Source: Candidatus Woesearchaeota archaeon | Lineage (GTDB): Archaea > Nanoarchaeota > Nanoarchaeia > Woesearchaeales > JAGVZT01 | Assembly (NCBI GenBank): GCA_017608295.1 | Contig: JAFCGF010000001.1 | Span: forward strand, 62,001 to 126,000 | Length of the DNA stretch: 64,000 bases | Reading direction: 5' to 3' | Shown here: positions 16,660 through 24,985 of the stretch, one piece after another | Position numbering within the stretch: the stretch's first letter is position 1 | How the letters are laid out: each line of letters starts with the position of its first letter | The notes under the pieces: model-generated | What the model saw: only the letters and a program-made list of their open reading frames with translations | What the model was told of the DNA's origin: nothing | Databases searched by the model: none | Program-made: the position numbers and the translations under genes

Positions 16660-17739
16660 TCACTTCTTTGCACTTTTTATAGAACGCTTTTTCAGGTTGA
16701 ACTTTACTGGTAGGAATTTTCTGATAGTGTGGCAGTTTGTCTTGCAGTGCGTGCTCACTTCCCTTACTTTGATTTCGCTATCTGGCAGCAGCCCCATGAA
16801 GAGGAGAAGCTGGTCGGCGAGATGAATATCAACAGGAACGCCATCAGCTAGCTCTCTGTTGAGGTCCTGTGCTGCTGCCCTCCCCACTTTTTCTGCAGGA
16901 ACTCCCTTATCCCCGAGAGCGTCTGCTCCGAGCGGAAGTTGTTTTCCCTTTGAATCAGCCACTATTGCCCACACTGTGAGCCCTGAGCCAATAGAAGCAG
17001 TATCGTGGTACTCATTCACTATATTCACAGGGCAGCCGATTTTCGAGAGGTAGAATTTGGCAGTATCTGCCTGCCTTTCAGCGACCCGCGCCTTTTGCAG
17101 GCGAAGCGAGGCATGCGACACCCCCCTTACCTGGAGTAGATCTCCCCTTTCATGGAAGGAAATTGGTTGAATAGTCTTGTTGAGCATTTTTAGGAACCGA
17201 GGGGTGTCTGCGCAGGACATCCTTCCAATTCTGGGCTTGACAGTCACCTCAACAATACCTTTTCCTTTAGGGTAGTAGCCGCGCTTGAGCACATGGCATG
17301 TGACCTCTCCGAAGCACTGGAGGTGGGGGAGAAGCACATGGTTGAAGTAGTCGATTTGAGGGCTCCATTTCACATCAGTGCCCCCAGTGATACGTAGCGT
17401 AATTTTTTTGTCGCCAAAGAGCGCCAGTGGCAGAAGCGCCTGCAGCAGCAGGGTTATCGAGCCTGCCGTGCCGATGTCAGTGATGAGTGACCTTGGCTCT
17501 AAGCCGTTAGGCTTGAAAGTGAGGGTTTCACTCCCAAGCACTGCCCCCTCCACGTCAGCACTGCACCACTCAGCGACCGCCTTCACACCATGGAGATGCT
17601 GAGCCTTCAGGCCAGGCTTTGGCCTTCCATGCCTGATGTTCTTGATGCTGAATGGCTGTTGCGTCAGCCCCGAGAGAGCGAGAGCTGTTCGAAGTATCTG
17701 CCCTCCTCCTTCGAGCTTGCTTCCATCAAGCCTAATCAT
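16660..17739 (-). CDS. rtcA: RNA 3'-terminal phosphate cyclase
   Basis: Converts RNA 3'-phosphate to 2',3'-cyclic phosphate through an adenylated-His intermediate. The N-terminus IRLDGSKLEGGGQILRTALALSG is diagnostic, followed by RHGRPKPGLKAQHLHG and GSITLLLQALLPLALF. The catalytic His region is the DIHLADQLLLFMGLL segment near residue 305. 359 residues is slightly longer than usual because of a basic tail (KKRSIKSAKK). No RtcB ligase gene is in this window. It stands alone, convergent with the 1139-residue gene. Confidence 0.93.
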   Translation of the reverse strand: MIRLDGSKLEGGGQILRTALALSGLTQQPFSIKNIRHGRPKPGLKAQHLHGVKAVAEWCSADVEGAVLGSETLTFKPNGLEPRSLITDIGTAGSITLLLQALLPLALFGDKKITLRITGGTDVKWSPQIDYFNHVLLPHLQCFGEVTCHVLKRGYYPKGKGIVEVTVKPRIGRMSCADTPRFLKMLNKTIQPISFHERGDLLQVRGVSHASLRLQKARVAERQADTAKFYLSKIGCPVNIVNEYHDTASIGSGLTVWAIVADSKGKQLPLGADALGDKGVPAEKVGRAAAQDLNRELADGVPVDIHLADQLLLFMGLLPDSEIKVREVSTHCKTNCHTIRKFLPVKFNLKKRSIKSAKK

Positions 17740-17779
17740 GGCTCGCAGAATGTGCAGTCCCTATTAAAAATCTGCCTAC

Positions 17780-17983
17780 TTACCAGTCGAGGTTCTCGAG
17801 GAACTCCTCATCAAGGTCATCTCCGACAGTGAGGTCCTCTTCTATGGTATCTGCATCGGAGAGCCCCTCTTCAATCTGGGTGACATCAGATGGCTCGTCT
17901 CCAACATCTGACACGGCTGGCTTTCCACATCCGAGTGAGAGGATGAGTAATAATAGCACCATTGCGATTGTGGCGTTTTTCAT
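17780..17983 (-). CDS. Small acidic lipoprotein
   Basis: A 67-residue protein with a signal peptide (ATIAMVLLLLILSLGC) whose Cys 19 fits a lipobox; the mature part is about 48 residues, strongly acidic, with no predicted fold. Its ATG overlaps the TGA of the upstream secreted coiled-coil gene in ATGA, so translation is probably coupled. It may anchor or partner that protein outside the membrane; this is inference from the overlap and shared acidity. Confidence 0.7.
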   Translation of the reverse strand: MKNATIAMVLLLLILSLGCGKPAVSDVGDEPSDVTQIEEGLSDADTIEEDLTVGDDLDEEFLENLDW

Positions 17984-19737
17984 GAACTCACCTCCTCAGT
18001 TGGAAGTGGTTCTCCGTCAGAGGAGACCTCCTGGCATACCCAGTAAGCTTCAGTCTGGTCTCCAGTGAGTTCTCCATCCACTTTTTCGTATCCTCCCCCG
18101 CACGTGCACTCAGGGTTTGAGGGTGTGTCAGCACAGAGGATAACTTCAGGAGTATCTTCCTCTTCATCATCGTCGTCGGCATCATCATCATCACCAACTT
18201 CGATGTCGTCATAGTCCTCATCATCGACTTCTTCAATGACATATTCCTCATCCTCGTCGAGGTCAGCGTCCCTCTCACTGCAGGCGCTAAGGTCACCGCC
18301 AGCAGCCTTTACTTCCCTAAGAATCTCCTTAAGGAGAGTGTGGGCGTCTTGAAGGTCATCTTGCGCAGACTGGAGCAGGCTTCTGGCTTCTTTGACCTTA
18401 TCGCTGAAATCCTGACCAGAAGCATCACTTTCTTTTGCCTCAATCAGCATATCATTCGCCTGGGAATGCTTATCCCTTGCTGATTCAATCTTGGCGCTGA
18501 AATCATCCATGAGGTCCTGTATCGCCGAGGTGTCGATTCCCTGCTCTTCAAGAGCAGTGATAGCACAATCAAACCTCTCTTCAAGTTGAGCACTACGCTC
18601 AACAACGACACCGACTTCGCGGTACTTCATGCGCATCACATGGCGCTCGAAGCGGAACTTGATTTTCCGTCCGACACTAAGGATGAGCCTTGCAGCGTCT
18701 TGGACTTCTTCTTTAGTTGTAGCGGCCTCGACAGCTTCCTTTGCATCCTGAAGCTCGATAATCTTCCCCTCAATGTCTGCAATTATTTCTGCAGCCTCGT
18801 CTTCAGTCAGCTCTTCACTAGCCTCGACCGTGCCAAGAATCTTTTCAAGGGCTGCAATCTCAATATCAGCAGCCAGAAGGAGGTAGTCCTTTGCAGCAGC
18901 CATGGCAGCTTCAGAATCGCCGGATCTCTTTGCGTCCTCGAATGCTGTTCTTGCATCCTGTAATTCATCCTTCGCGTTCTGATAGCGCTCACGAGCCTCC
19001 TCATATCTCATCTCACCAGCACGAATCTTCACCTGCTGGACAACACGATTCTTGAACATATTGGCAGCCTGAACTTTCTTGAGCTGGAACTTACCCAGCT
19101 CCTCACCAGCATCTTCTCCATCCATCTCAAGGAGCTGTTTCTGCTTGTCCCTGCCCATATGCATGAAAACATTCTGCTTCTCCTCAGAGAGGCCGTGTAT
19201 GAAGTCAGCAGCATCAGGCTTATGTTCCTGAAGGCGGGCTACCCGCTCGACACGATATTCAGCAACAACTTCTCTGACCTGCTGGCCAAGCCTTTCCTTT
19301 ACTTCTTCGCGGAGTTGGACAAGAGATTCCCTTCTTTCCTGATTCATCTCACGAACCTGCGTAGCCACATAAAGTCCGAGCCTTGTACATTTTGCCATAG
19401 GCTCCTTGACTCCCTCTTCCTCGAGGACCTCAACACACATTCTTCCGCGGTTGATTATTCTCTCGCATACCGCCTCAGGGTCTTGTATCTCAGTATTATC
19501 TGTCGCAAGGCGGACGCATCGCTCATAGCGCGTCTCTCCATCAGAAGTCTCTACATCTCCATCTCCAGAATCATCATTAGCACCATTAGCACCATTAGCA
19601 CCATCTAATACAGGGCCTGGTACATCCCGCATCCTTGCAACACCAGGACCGGTCGCAGCATCTGTATCCTGCGCTACAATAGGCACAGCAGACACGAGTA
19701 GCAGTGTCAACACCAATAACACAAACATTTTTTTCAT
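17980..19737 (-). CDS. Secreted coiled-coil protein with acidic C-terminal tail (unknown)
   Basis: 585 residues. A signal peptide (MKKMFVLLVLTLLLVSAVPIVAQ) precedes a GAN repeat linker, a Cys-containing helical part (about 65-130), long coiled-coil helices (130-490), an Asp/Glu-rich run near 520-545 that could bind calcium, and a Cys-rich end (CADTPSNPECTCGGGY). Not a family I can name; similar architectures occur in DPANN archaea. Start is ATG 19735-19737, which has GGTGAT 4 bases upstream; an in-frame ATG twelve bases earlier overlaps that site. The lipoprotein gene follows with a 4-base overlap. Confidence 0.75.
   Translation of the reverse strand: MKKMFVLLVLTLLLVSAVPIVAQDTDAATGPGVARMRDVPGPVLDGANGANGANDDSGDGDVETSDGETRYERCVRLATDNTEIQDPEAVCERIINRGRMCVEVLEEEGVKEPMAKCTRLGLYVATQVREMNQERRESLVQLREEVKERLGQQVREVVAEYRVERVARLQEHKPDAADFIHGLSEEKQNVFMHMGRDKQKQLLEMDGEDAGEELGKFQLKKVQAANMFKNRVVQQVKIRAGEMRYEEARERYQNAKDELQDARTAFEDAKRSGDSEAAMAAAKDYLLLAADIEIAALEKILGTVEASEELTEDEAAEIIADIEGKIIELQDAKEAVEAATTKEEVQDAARLILSVGRKIKFRFERHVMRMKYREVGVVVERSAQLEERFDCAITALEEQGIDTSAIQDLMDDFSAKIESARDKHSQANDMLIEAKESDASGQDFSDKVKEARSLLQSAQDDLQDAHTLLKEILREVKAAGGDLSACSERDADLDEDEEYVIEEVDDEDYDDIEVGDDDDADDDDEEEDTPEVILCADTPSNPECTCGGGYEKVDGELTGDQTEAYWVCQEVSSDGEPLPTEEVSS
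19579..19605 (-). repeat. Three tandem 9-base units in the secreted protein gene
   Basis: AGCACCATT on the plus strand occurs three times in tandem (last base of the third differs), coding GAN-GAN-GAN in the linker after the signal peptide. Such in-frame short repeats can change copy number without breaking the gene. Confidence 0.8.
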
Positions 19738-19942
19738 ATATATCACCATTGTTCTTTCTTTGTGAGCCGGAGCTCTTTGGTACAGTGTTACTGTATGTCC
19801 TTATAAGCATACTTTCAGAATACTTTACCGCCGCGATGCTGATTTTCATTAACTCCTACGAAAACACCTTAATGAAGCTTTATCTCGCTGAATGTGGTTT
19901 TTGGCAGAAAGTTTAAATAATGAGGTCCCAGGATTGTTCCGC

Positions 19943-20683
19943 ATGGGAAGGCGTTTTGTGCTATTGCTCCTTATTTCGTTATCACTAGCAGTCCCTTTCG
20001 CAGCAGGCACGCTTGTACATGGTACTGTCTATGACCTCTCGCTTGAGCCTGTCATCGGCGCGATTGTTGAAGTGGACACTGCTCCTGCCCAGCGCTACCT
20101 TACTAAGGATGGCTCATACAGCTTTGAGCTTTCTGCAGGGACATACACACTCAAAGCAACACAGTTCCGCGATGAGAATACTATCGCCTTTGTCGAAGAG
20201 AGCATTGTGATTGAATCAGATGGCTCCTTTGTGCTTGACCTTATCCTTTACCCTAAACTCACAGAGGAGAGCGAGATCTATGACCCCGCATCATTAGCTG
20301 CTGTGGAAGATGATTTCGGAGCGCAGCCAGCATCACCTTTCCTGCTCATTGCTGCACTCTCTGGCGTTGTTGCTGCATTGGTAGTCTTTTTTATTGTTGT
20401 TTGGACCAAACGCTGGTCTTCCACATTAGAGCGTATACGCGGCATTCTCAAGCGGACGGAGAGTGTTCCAGATGGACTGGCTCCTGAGGTGCAGAAAGCC
20501 CTCACCATCATCGAGAGCTCAGGCGGCCGCATTTCTCAGAAGGAACTGAGGAGAGAATTCCCGTATTCTGAGGCCAAGGTCAGCCTTATGATCACAGAAC
20601 TTGAGGGTCGCGGCCTTGTGAAGAAATTTAAGAAGGGCCGCGGCAATGTGCTTGTCCTTGTAGGGGGGAAAGAGGATCGCTGA
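19943..20683 (+). CDS. Membrane-anchored winged-helix regulator with extracellular beta domain
   Basis: 246 residues: signal peptide (MGRRFVLLLLISLSLAVPFAAG), an extracellular carboxypeptidase-regulatory-like beta sandwich (LVHGTVYDLSLEPVIGAIVEVD to about 105), a membrane helix near 132-154 (LLIAALSGVVAALVVFFIVVW), and a cytoplasmic winged helix (VQKALTIIESSGGRISQKELRRE to the end). This is the known archaeal plan of one-component membrane transcription regulators. TATA-like GTTTAAATAA at 19909-19918 predicts a leaderless start at ATG 19943. DUF460 overlaps the 3' end. Confidence 0.82.
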   Translation: MGRRFVLLLLISLSLAVPFAAGTLVHGTVYDLSLEPVIGAIVEVDTAPAQRYLTKDGSYSFELSAGTYTLKATQFRDENTIAFVEESIVIESDGSFVLDLILYPKLTEESEIYDPASLAAVEDDFGAQPASPFLLIAALSGVVAALVVFFIVVWTKRWSSTLERIRGILKRTESVPDGLAPEVQKALTIIESSGGRISQKELRREFPYSEAKVSLMITELEGRGLVKKFKKGRGNVLVLVGGKEDR

Positions 20684-21860
20684 ACCGGAACTTCTGATTG
20701 TAGGTATAGATCCTGGAACGACAACAGGTTACGCTGCTCTTGGGCTTGATGGTAAGCTACGCGGGCTCGGTTCTGCCAAGGACCTGGGGCAAAATGAGGT
20801 TGTTGCGCGCCTCATGGCACTAGGCAGAGTTGTAGTCATAGGGGCGGACAAGAAGAAATGCCCCTCCTTTGTCGAGAAGGTTGCTGCGCGCCTCGGGGCA
20901 CGGACAGTAGTGCCAAAATCAGACCTTGGTAGTGAGGAGAAGCGCCTTATGGTGGGGAAATTATCATCGAGGACCCGAAATGATCATGAACAGGACGCGC
21001 TTGCGAGCGCGCTTTTCTCGTACTCTGAAATGAAGCCCCTGATTGATAAGATACATAGAAGGCTGGTAAAGGCTGGTGCACTCGAGCAGACATATGGTGT
21101 GTCGAAGCTTGTCCTGATAGACAGCAACATGAGTGTGAGCCGTGCACTTGAAATGCTCAATGAGCCGGAACCTGAACCTATCCCACTCATTCAGAAGAAA
21201 CCACTCCGGCAGATAAGTAAGCCTCTCACTGAAGAGCAGGCACACAGGCTCAAGAAAGAAAATATTCTGCTTAGGAAGCAGAACCTCAAGCTCAAGGAAC
21301 AGCTCACATCTGTAAAGAGAAAATACGCTACTGTCAGGGCGGCGGCGCGCTCAGTGCTCGACGAGAAAACAGCGAAAAAGAGGCTCGTTGTGAAAGAGCG
21401 GAACATCGCATCCCTAAAGCGCACGCTTAAGGCTCGGGAGAAATCCCTTCGTAGTGTGAAACAGAAACTTCAGAAGCGCGAGAAGGCGCTGGCTGATGTG
21501 AACCAGATGCTTGTACTTAAATGCCTGAAGGACTTCAGCAAGGCAGAGTGGCTGAAGAAAAAGGAATTGCTCAGGCTCCATAAGAAAGATGTTGTGCTCG
21601 TCGAGAATCCCAACACGGCGAATAACGAAGTGATTGCTGAGATTGCCAGGAACTGCGAGCACCTTGTGTTCCTCACACCACCTAAGTCAGTCAGGGCAGC
21701 ACTCAAGAAGGCAGGATTTGTCCTGTTAGACGGCAGGAAACTCAGGCTTCGTCAGTCAGGCCCATTTGCACTTGTGTCCCGCATATCTCTTGAGGAGTTG
21801 CGTATGAAGAGTGTAAAGCTCGATAGGATTGTTGGTGATTATAGAAGGCGAAAGGAGTAA
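20676..21860 (+). CDS. DUF460 protein (RNase H-like fold plus coiled coil), no canonical start codon
   Basis: Archaeal DUF460: RNase H-like N-terminal domain with LIVGIDPGTTTGYAAL and DHEQDALASAL, a long coiled coil (about 185-280) and a C-terminal domain with LVENPNTANNEVI. Residues encoding GIDPGTTTG start at 20703, but the frame is stopped at TAG 20661-20663 and holds no ATG, GTG or TTG before 20814. The best candidate is ATC 20676, seven bases after a GGGGGG Shine-Dalgarno-like run and overlapping the upstream stop; ATT 20697 is another. Starting at ATG 20814 would remove the catalytic-fold motif. Function in the family is unknown. Confidence 0.8.
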   Translation: MAEPELLIVGIDPGTTTGYAALGLDGKLRGLGSAKDLGQNEVVARLMALGRVVVIGADKKKCPSFVEKVAARLGARTVVPKSDLGSEEKRLMVGKLSSRTRNDHEQDALASALFSYSEMKPLIDKIHRRLVKAGALEQTYGVSKLVLIDSNMSVSRALEMLNEPEPEPIPLIQKKPLRQISKPLTEEQAHRLKKENILLRKQNLKLKEQLTSVKRKYATVRAAARSVLDEKTAKKRLVVKERNIASLKRTLKAREKSLRSVKQKLQKREKALADVNQMLVLKCLKDFSKAEWLKKKELLRLHKKDVVLVENPNTANNEVIAEIARNCEHLVFLTPPKSVRAALKKAGFVLLDGRKLRLRQSGPFALVSRISLEELRMKSVKLDRIVGDYRRRKE

Positions 21861-21864
21861 ACTT

Positions 21865-22467
21865 CTACCTGTTGACAAGTTCCTGCAGGAGAGAAATCTG
21901 TTTTTTAAGTGTCTCTACTCTATCAGGGTCCGCTTCTGAGAGATCCATGAGGTCGCCGCATTCTGGGCAACGGAAATCCATTCCGAATGCATCATCAAAT
22001 TCCAGGCGGACGCACTTGCTGGTGCACCGATAGAATGAGCCTTTAGATTCCCGGTCAAGCTTTTTCTTGAGTTTGCTGAGATTATTTTTTGTGAGGTTTG
22101 TGAAGAGGTGCTCAAACCCCCTTTCCTGGAAACTCCACCAATACACGTGCCAGCCGTTCTCAGGATCTCTGCGTCGCTCCGAACTGACGAGATTATGTTG
22201 GTGAAGCCTGTAGAGCATATTGCGCAACGTATTGATTTCAAGGCCCATCTTCTCGGCGAGAATAAGTTCCTGATGCTCTTTCTTTTTCTTGAGCGCCTTG
22301 AGTACTGGGATAACATCTTCCCCCACTGCCTCTCCAACGATATCTTCAACTACATCGTCATCGAGTTTTTTGAGCAGTTTAGCCGACATAGGGAGTGGCG
22401 AGGGCTTCCGCCCTTTTAATAAACGTTTCGCTCTCTTTTTGGATGACTTATTATTCTTCTTTGCCAT
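21865..22467 (-). CDS. tfe: Transcription factor E alpha subunit
   Basis: Archaeal TFIIE-alpha homologue that aids promoter opening. After a basic leader (MAKKNNKSSKKRAKRLL) come a winged-helix domain (about 40-125, LAEKMGLEINTLRNMLYRLHQHNLV) and a zinc ribbon with CTSKC and CPECG (about 150-178), then a short coiled C-terminus. ATG 22467 gives 200 residues; an internal ATG 26 codons later would start nearer the usual N-terminus. TATA-like GATTTATAAAG lies near 22540-22550, giving a leader of about 50 bases. Confidence 0.9.
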   Translation of the reverse strand: MAKKNNKSSKKRAKRLLKGRKPSPLPMSAKLLKKLDDDVVEDIVGEAVGEDVIPVLKALKKKKEHQELILAEKMGLEINTLRNMLYRLHQHNLVSSERRRDPENGWHVYWWSFQERGFEHLFTNLTKNNLSKLKKKLDRESKGSFYRCTSKCVRLEFDDAFGMDFRCPECGDLMDLSEADPDRVETLKKQISLLQELVNR

Positions 22468-22591
22468 CTAGCGCCTTCCACAGAGCCCAGACCTTCAAGA
22501 GTGCCCAGATATGCCTTCTGTAATAGAATGAATTGATTTACGACTTTATAAATCTTTCTATTTTTATCACTTTATAATGGTTAAATTTAAG

Positions 22592-22978
22592 TTATTTTAT
22601 CAATTCCTCGACGAGAAGCCCTATTTTTCTTGACTCTTCTACATCGATGACAAAATGGCGTTCTGTTTTTGTGAGCTCTTCAGGTGGGATGAAGTACCAT
22701 GAATGCTTATTGAATCTTACACCTATCCATGGCTCAGCGCCAAATGTTCTCGAGAACTCAAGCAGCTTCTCAATCTCATCTTTAGGAAGATAGCGCCTCT
22801 TATCCCCAGATGATTTGCATTCTATCGCAAGGCGCCGCACACCGTTGCCAGCCAGGACGTCAGGAGAGGGGTAGCGGCTACTTCCAGAACCTGCTACGCG
22901 GACAGCAGCCCATCCTTTGGCCCAAAGGAGATGAATCAGCTCTCGCTCTGCATTGATACCCTTGCCTTTCCTGCTCAT
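22592..22978 (-). CDS. hjc: Holliday junction resolvase Hjc
   Basis: Structure-specific nuclease that resolves recombination junctions. The 128 residues carry the full catalytic set of the family: NAERELIHLL (Glu), the Ser-rich loop GSGSSRYPSPDVLAG (Asp) and AIECKSS (Glu-Cys-Lys). Length and C-terminal VIDVEESRKIG-type segment are normal. It lies between rnz and tfe on the same strand, each with its own spacing of 50-120 bases. Confidence 0.94.
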   Translation of the reverse strand: MSRKGKGINAERELIHLLWAKGWAAVRVAGSGSSRYPSPDVLAGNGVRRLAIECKSSGDKRRYLPKDEIEKLLEFSRTFGAEPWIGVRFNKHSWYFIPPEELTKTERHFVIDVEESRKIGLLVEELIK

Positions 22979-23033
22979 CTTGATTTTAAGGAAGTGCGTG
23001 TTAAAGAATCTTTCGTGGCTATTTCCAGAAGAA

Positions 23034-23927
23034 TTACAGCTCGAGCTGCATGAAGTCCTCTGCGCACACCGTGTTCTCGAAGACTTCTTTCGCCTCCTTT
23101 AGAAGCGGCGAAGTATTGCTGAAGCGCTGGGAGAAATGCGTGAGAATAAGCCTCTTGACATTTGCCTGCTTTGCCACCTTAGCTGCCTGCTTTGCTGTCA
23201 GGTGCCTATATGCCTCTGCCTTGTCTTCCAGTTCAGTGGAAAGCCCGCCTTCGATAATCAGCACATCAGCCTCTTCAGCGACCTTGACGGCACTGTTGCA
23301 GTATTTTGTGTCACTCACATAGGCGAACTTTTTTCCTTGCACAACATATGTCGCCTGTTTTGGGGTTACTTTTTTCCCCTCGAATGAGATAGTCTCGTTG
23401 TTCTGGAGCTTTCCCATGAGGGGTCCTGGCTTAAGCCCTATCTTCTTTGTATAATCAAGATTGATTCGCCTCTTATCCGGCATATTCAGGCTGTAGCCTA
23501 GACAGGGCATATCATGCTCCAGCTGCTCTGCTGAGAGTGTGAAAAACCTGTTCTTGTGGAACTCTCCTGAGGAGACATCTTCTACCTTTACCTTGAGATT
23601 GCGTGGCAGCCCGAACAGCTTGATCATCCTCGTGAACGTGTCCTTTGTTCCCTCTGGGCCGAATACTTTGAGTGTTCCTGAATATTCTGATGCAGCGAGA
23701 GTCTGAAGCAGCCCGGGAAGACCATATACATGGTCACCGTGCCAATGGCTAAGAAGGATGTGCGTCACTTTCGTGGGTGAGATGCCTGCTATTCGCATCT
23801 GCCTCTGGGTCCCTTCTCCGCAGTCGAAGAGCACTCCTTCACTCTCTATCTGGACGAGCACTGCTGCTGTATTGCGCTCTCGTGTGGGGGCCATCCCCGC
23901 AGTGCCAAAAAAGGTGATAGTTGCCAT
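23034..23927 (-). CDS. rnz: Ribonuclease Z (tRNA 3' endonuclease)
   Basis: Zinc enzyme that removes the 3' trailer of pre-tRNA. Seen are ITFFGTAGMAPTRERNTAAVLV at the start, the metal motif SHWHGDHVYGLPGLL near residue 62, YVSDTKYC, and HLTAKQAAKVAKQANVKRLILTHFSQRF near the end. 297 residues match the short form found in archaea. Single gene with its own upstream region. Confidence 0.94.
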   Translation of the reverse strand: MATITFFGTAGMAPTRERNTAAVLVQIESEGVLFDCGEGTQRQMRIAGISPTKVTHILLSHWHGDHVYGLPGLLQTLAASEYSGTLKVFGPEGTKDTFTRMIKLFGLPRNLKVKVEDVSSGEFHKNRFFTLSAEQLEHDMPCLGYSLNMPDKRRINLDYTKKIGLKPGPLMGKLQNNETISFEGKKVTPKQATYVVQGKKFAYVSDTKYCNSAVKVAEEADVLIIEGGLSTELEDKAEAYRHLTAKQAAKVAKQANVKRLILTHFSQRFSNTSPLLKEAKEVFENTVCAEDFMQLEL

Positions 23928-24063
23928 TGTCTTTAAAGGAAGCCCATAAGGGTTAAATGTGTTTTGCTTTGACCTTCACTTCCACTGGAACTCACATTAA
24001 GAAAGAACACGTCGTTTTCTCTTCGAAACATTTATATAGCGTGATTTTACACTCTATACGCAT

Positions 24064-24960
24064 ATGCGCGCACACCTAAATACCGGATTATTTGTCATTC
24101 TCATCGCACTTGGCCTGCTACTATCAGGCTGTAATGGTGGTGGAGGCAGCAGCGGAACAGATTACTCCACAGGCACCCAGGGGCTCACGCTTGAGTTCCT
24201 GCCTGCGAGTCCCCAACGCTGTCCGAGTGTCCTGTACCATAACGACCCTGCTGATGTCGAAATGCACATCGAGAACAAGGGAGCGTCCTCAGCGTCGGGA
24301 AGCGTCCATCTCTCTGGATTTGATACGAACATCTTTGAGGGTCTGAGCCGAGACTATTCATTCTCAAGTATTGCGGGCAGGAGCCAGAACCTTCCCACTG
24401 GCGGGGAGATAGACTTGAGTGATAGCTTTACTGTTAGGCTCCCTAATGGTGTGGATGACTTACCAGATGTGAACCTACAGGCCGACCTCTGTTATAGTTA
24501 TAAGACACAACCTTATGTGCAGGTGTGTGTCGACCCTGACCCGACCGACAATGAGAACGATGCCTGCGCTGCTGGCGTCACTGGCGGCGTCTCAGGTGGC
24601 CAGGGAGCTCCTATCGCGCTCTCAAGTGTTAACGTAGAGTCCTCGAAGAGCAGGACGACATTCACCTTTACTGTGAGTGACAGCGGCAAGGGTGAGCCTT
24701 ATCTTGGAGGGAACTGCCGCGACATCCCTGCAGAAAATCAGGAAAGCATAAGGCTGACAAAGGCCCAGAAATCTGATGGAAGCTCGCTTAACTGTACACC
24801 TTCAGTCGGCTCAAAACTGAGGCTTGACGGCGGCAGGATACAGTTTACCTGCAAGATGGACAACATCGGAGACTCGGCTTATGTGACTGTGCTGAGCCTT
24901 GGATTTGATTACAATTACAAGCAGACTTCATCAGTGAAAGTCTGCGGAAAGAGAGGATAA
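24064..24960 (+). CDS. Lipoprotein, paralogue of the next gene
   Basis: 298 residues with signal peptide and lipobox LLLSGC (Cys 23), a Gly/Ser linker, then a beta-rich extracellular part with several Cys (LCYSYKTQPYVQVCVDPD, TCKMDNIGDSAYVTV). Two sandwich-like halves are suggested by GLTLEFLPASPQ and later TTFTFTVSDSGKGEP. The downstream lipoprotein has the same plan, including an LCYEYGT-type motif and VRFTFTLVHKGPG. TATA-like ATTTATATAG at 24030-24039 suggests a start at or next to ATG 24064. Function unknown; a surface protein. Confidence 0.75.
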   Translation: MRAHLNTGLFVILIALGLLLSGCNGGGGSSGTDYSTGTQGLTLEFLPASPQRCPSVLYHNDPADVEMHIENKGASSASGSVHLSGFDTNIFEGLSRDYSFSSIAGRSQNLPTGGEIDLSDSFTVRLPNGVDDLPDVNLQADLCYSYKTQPYVQVCVDPDPTDNENDACAAGVTGGVSGGQGAPIALSSVNVESSKSRTTFTFTVSDSGKGEPYLGGNCRDIPAENQESIRLTKAQKSDGSSLNCTPSVGSKLRLDGGRIQFTCKMDNIGDSAYVTVLSLGFDYNYKQTSSVKVCGKRG

Positions 24961-24985
24961 ATAAACAAAAACAGGAGGAAACACA

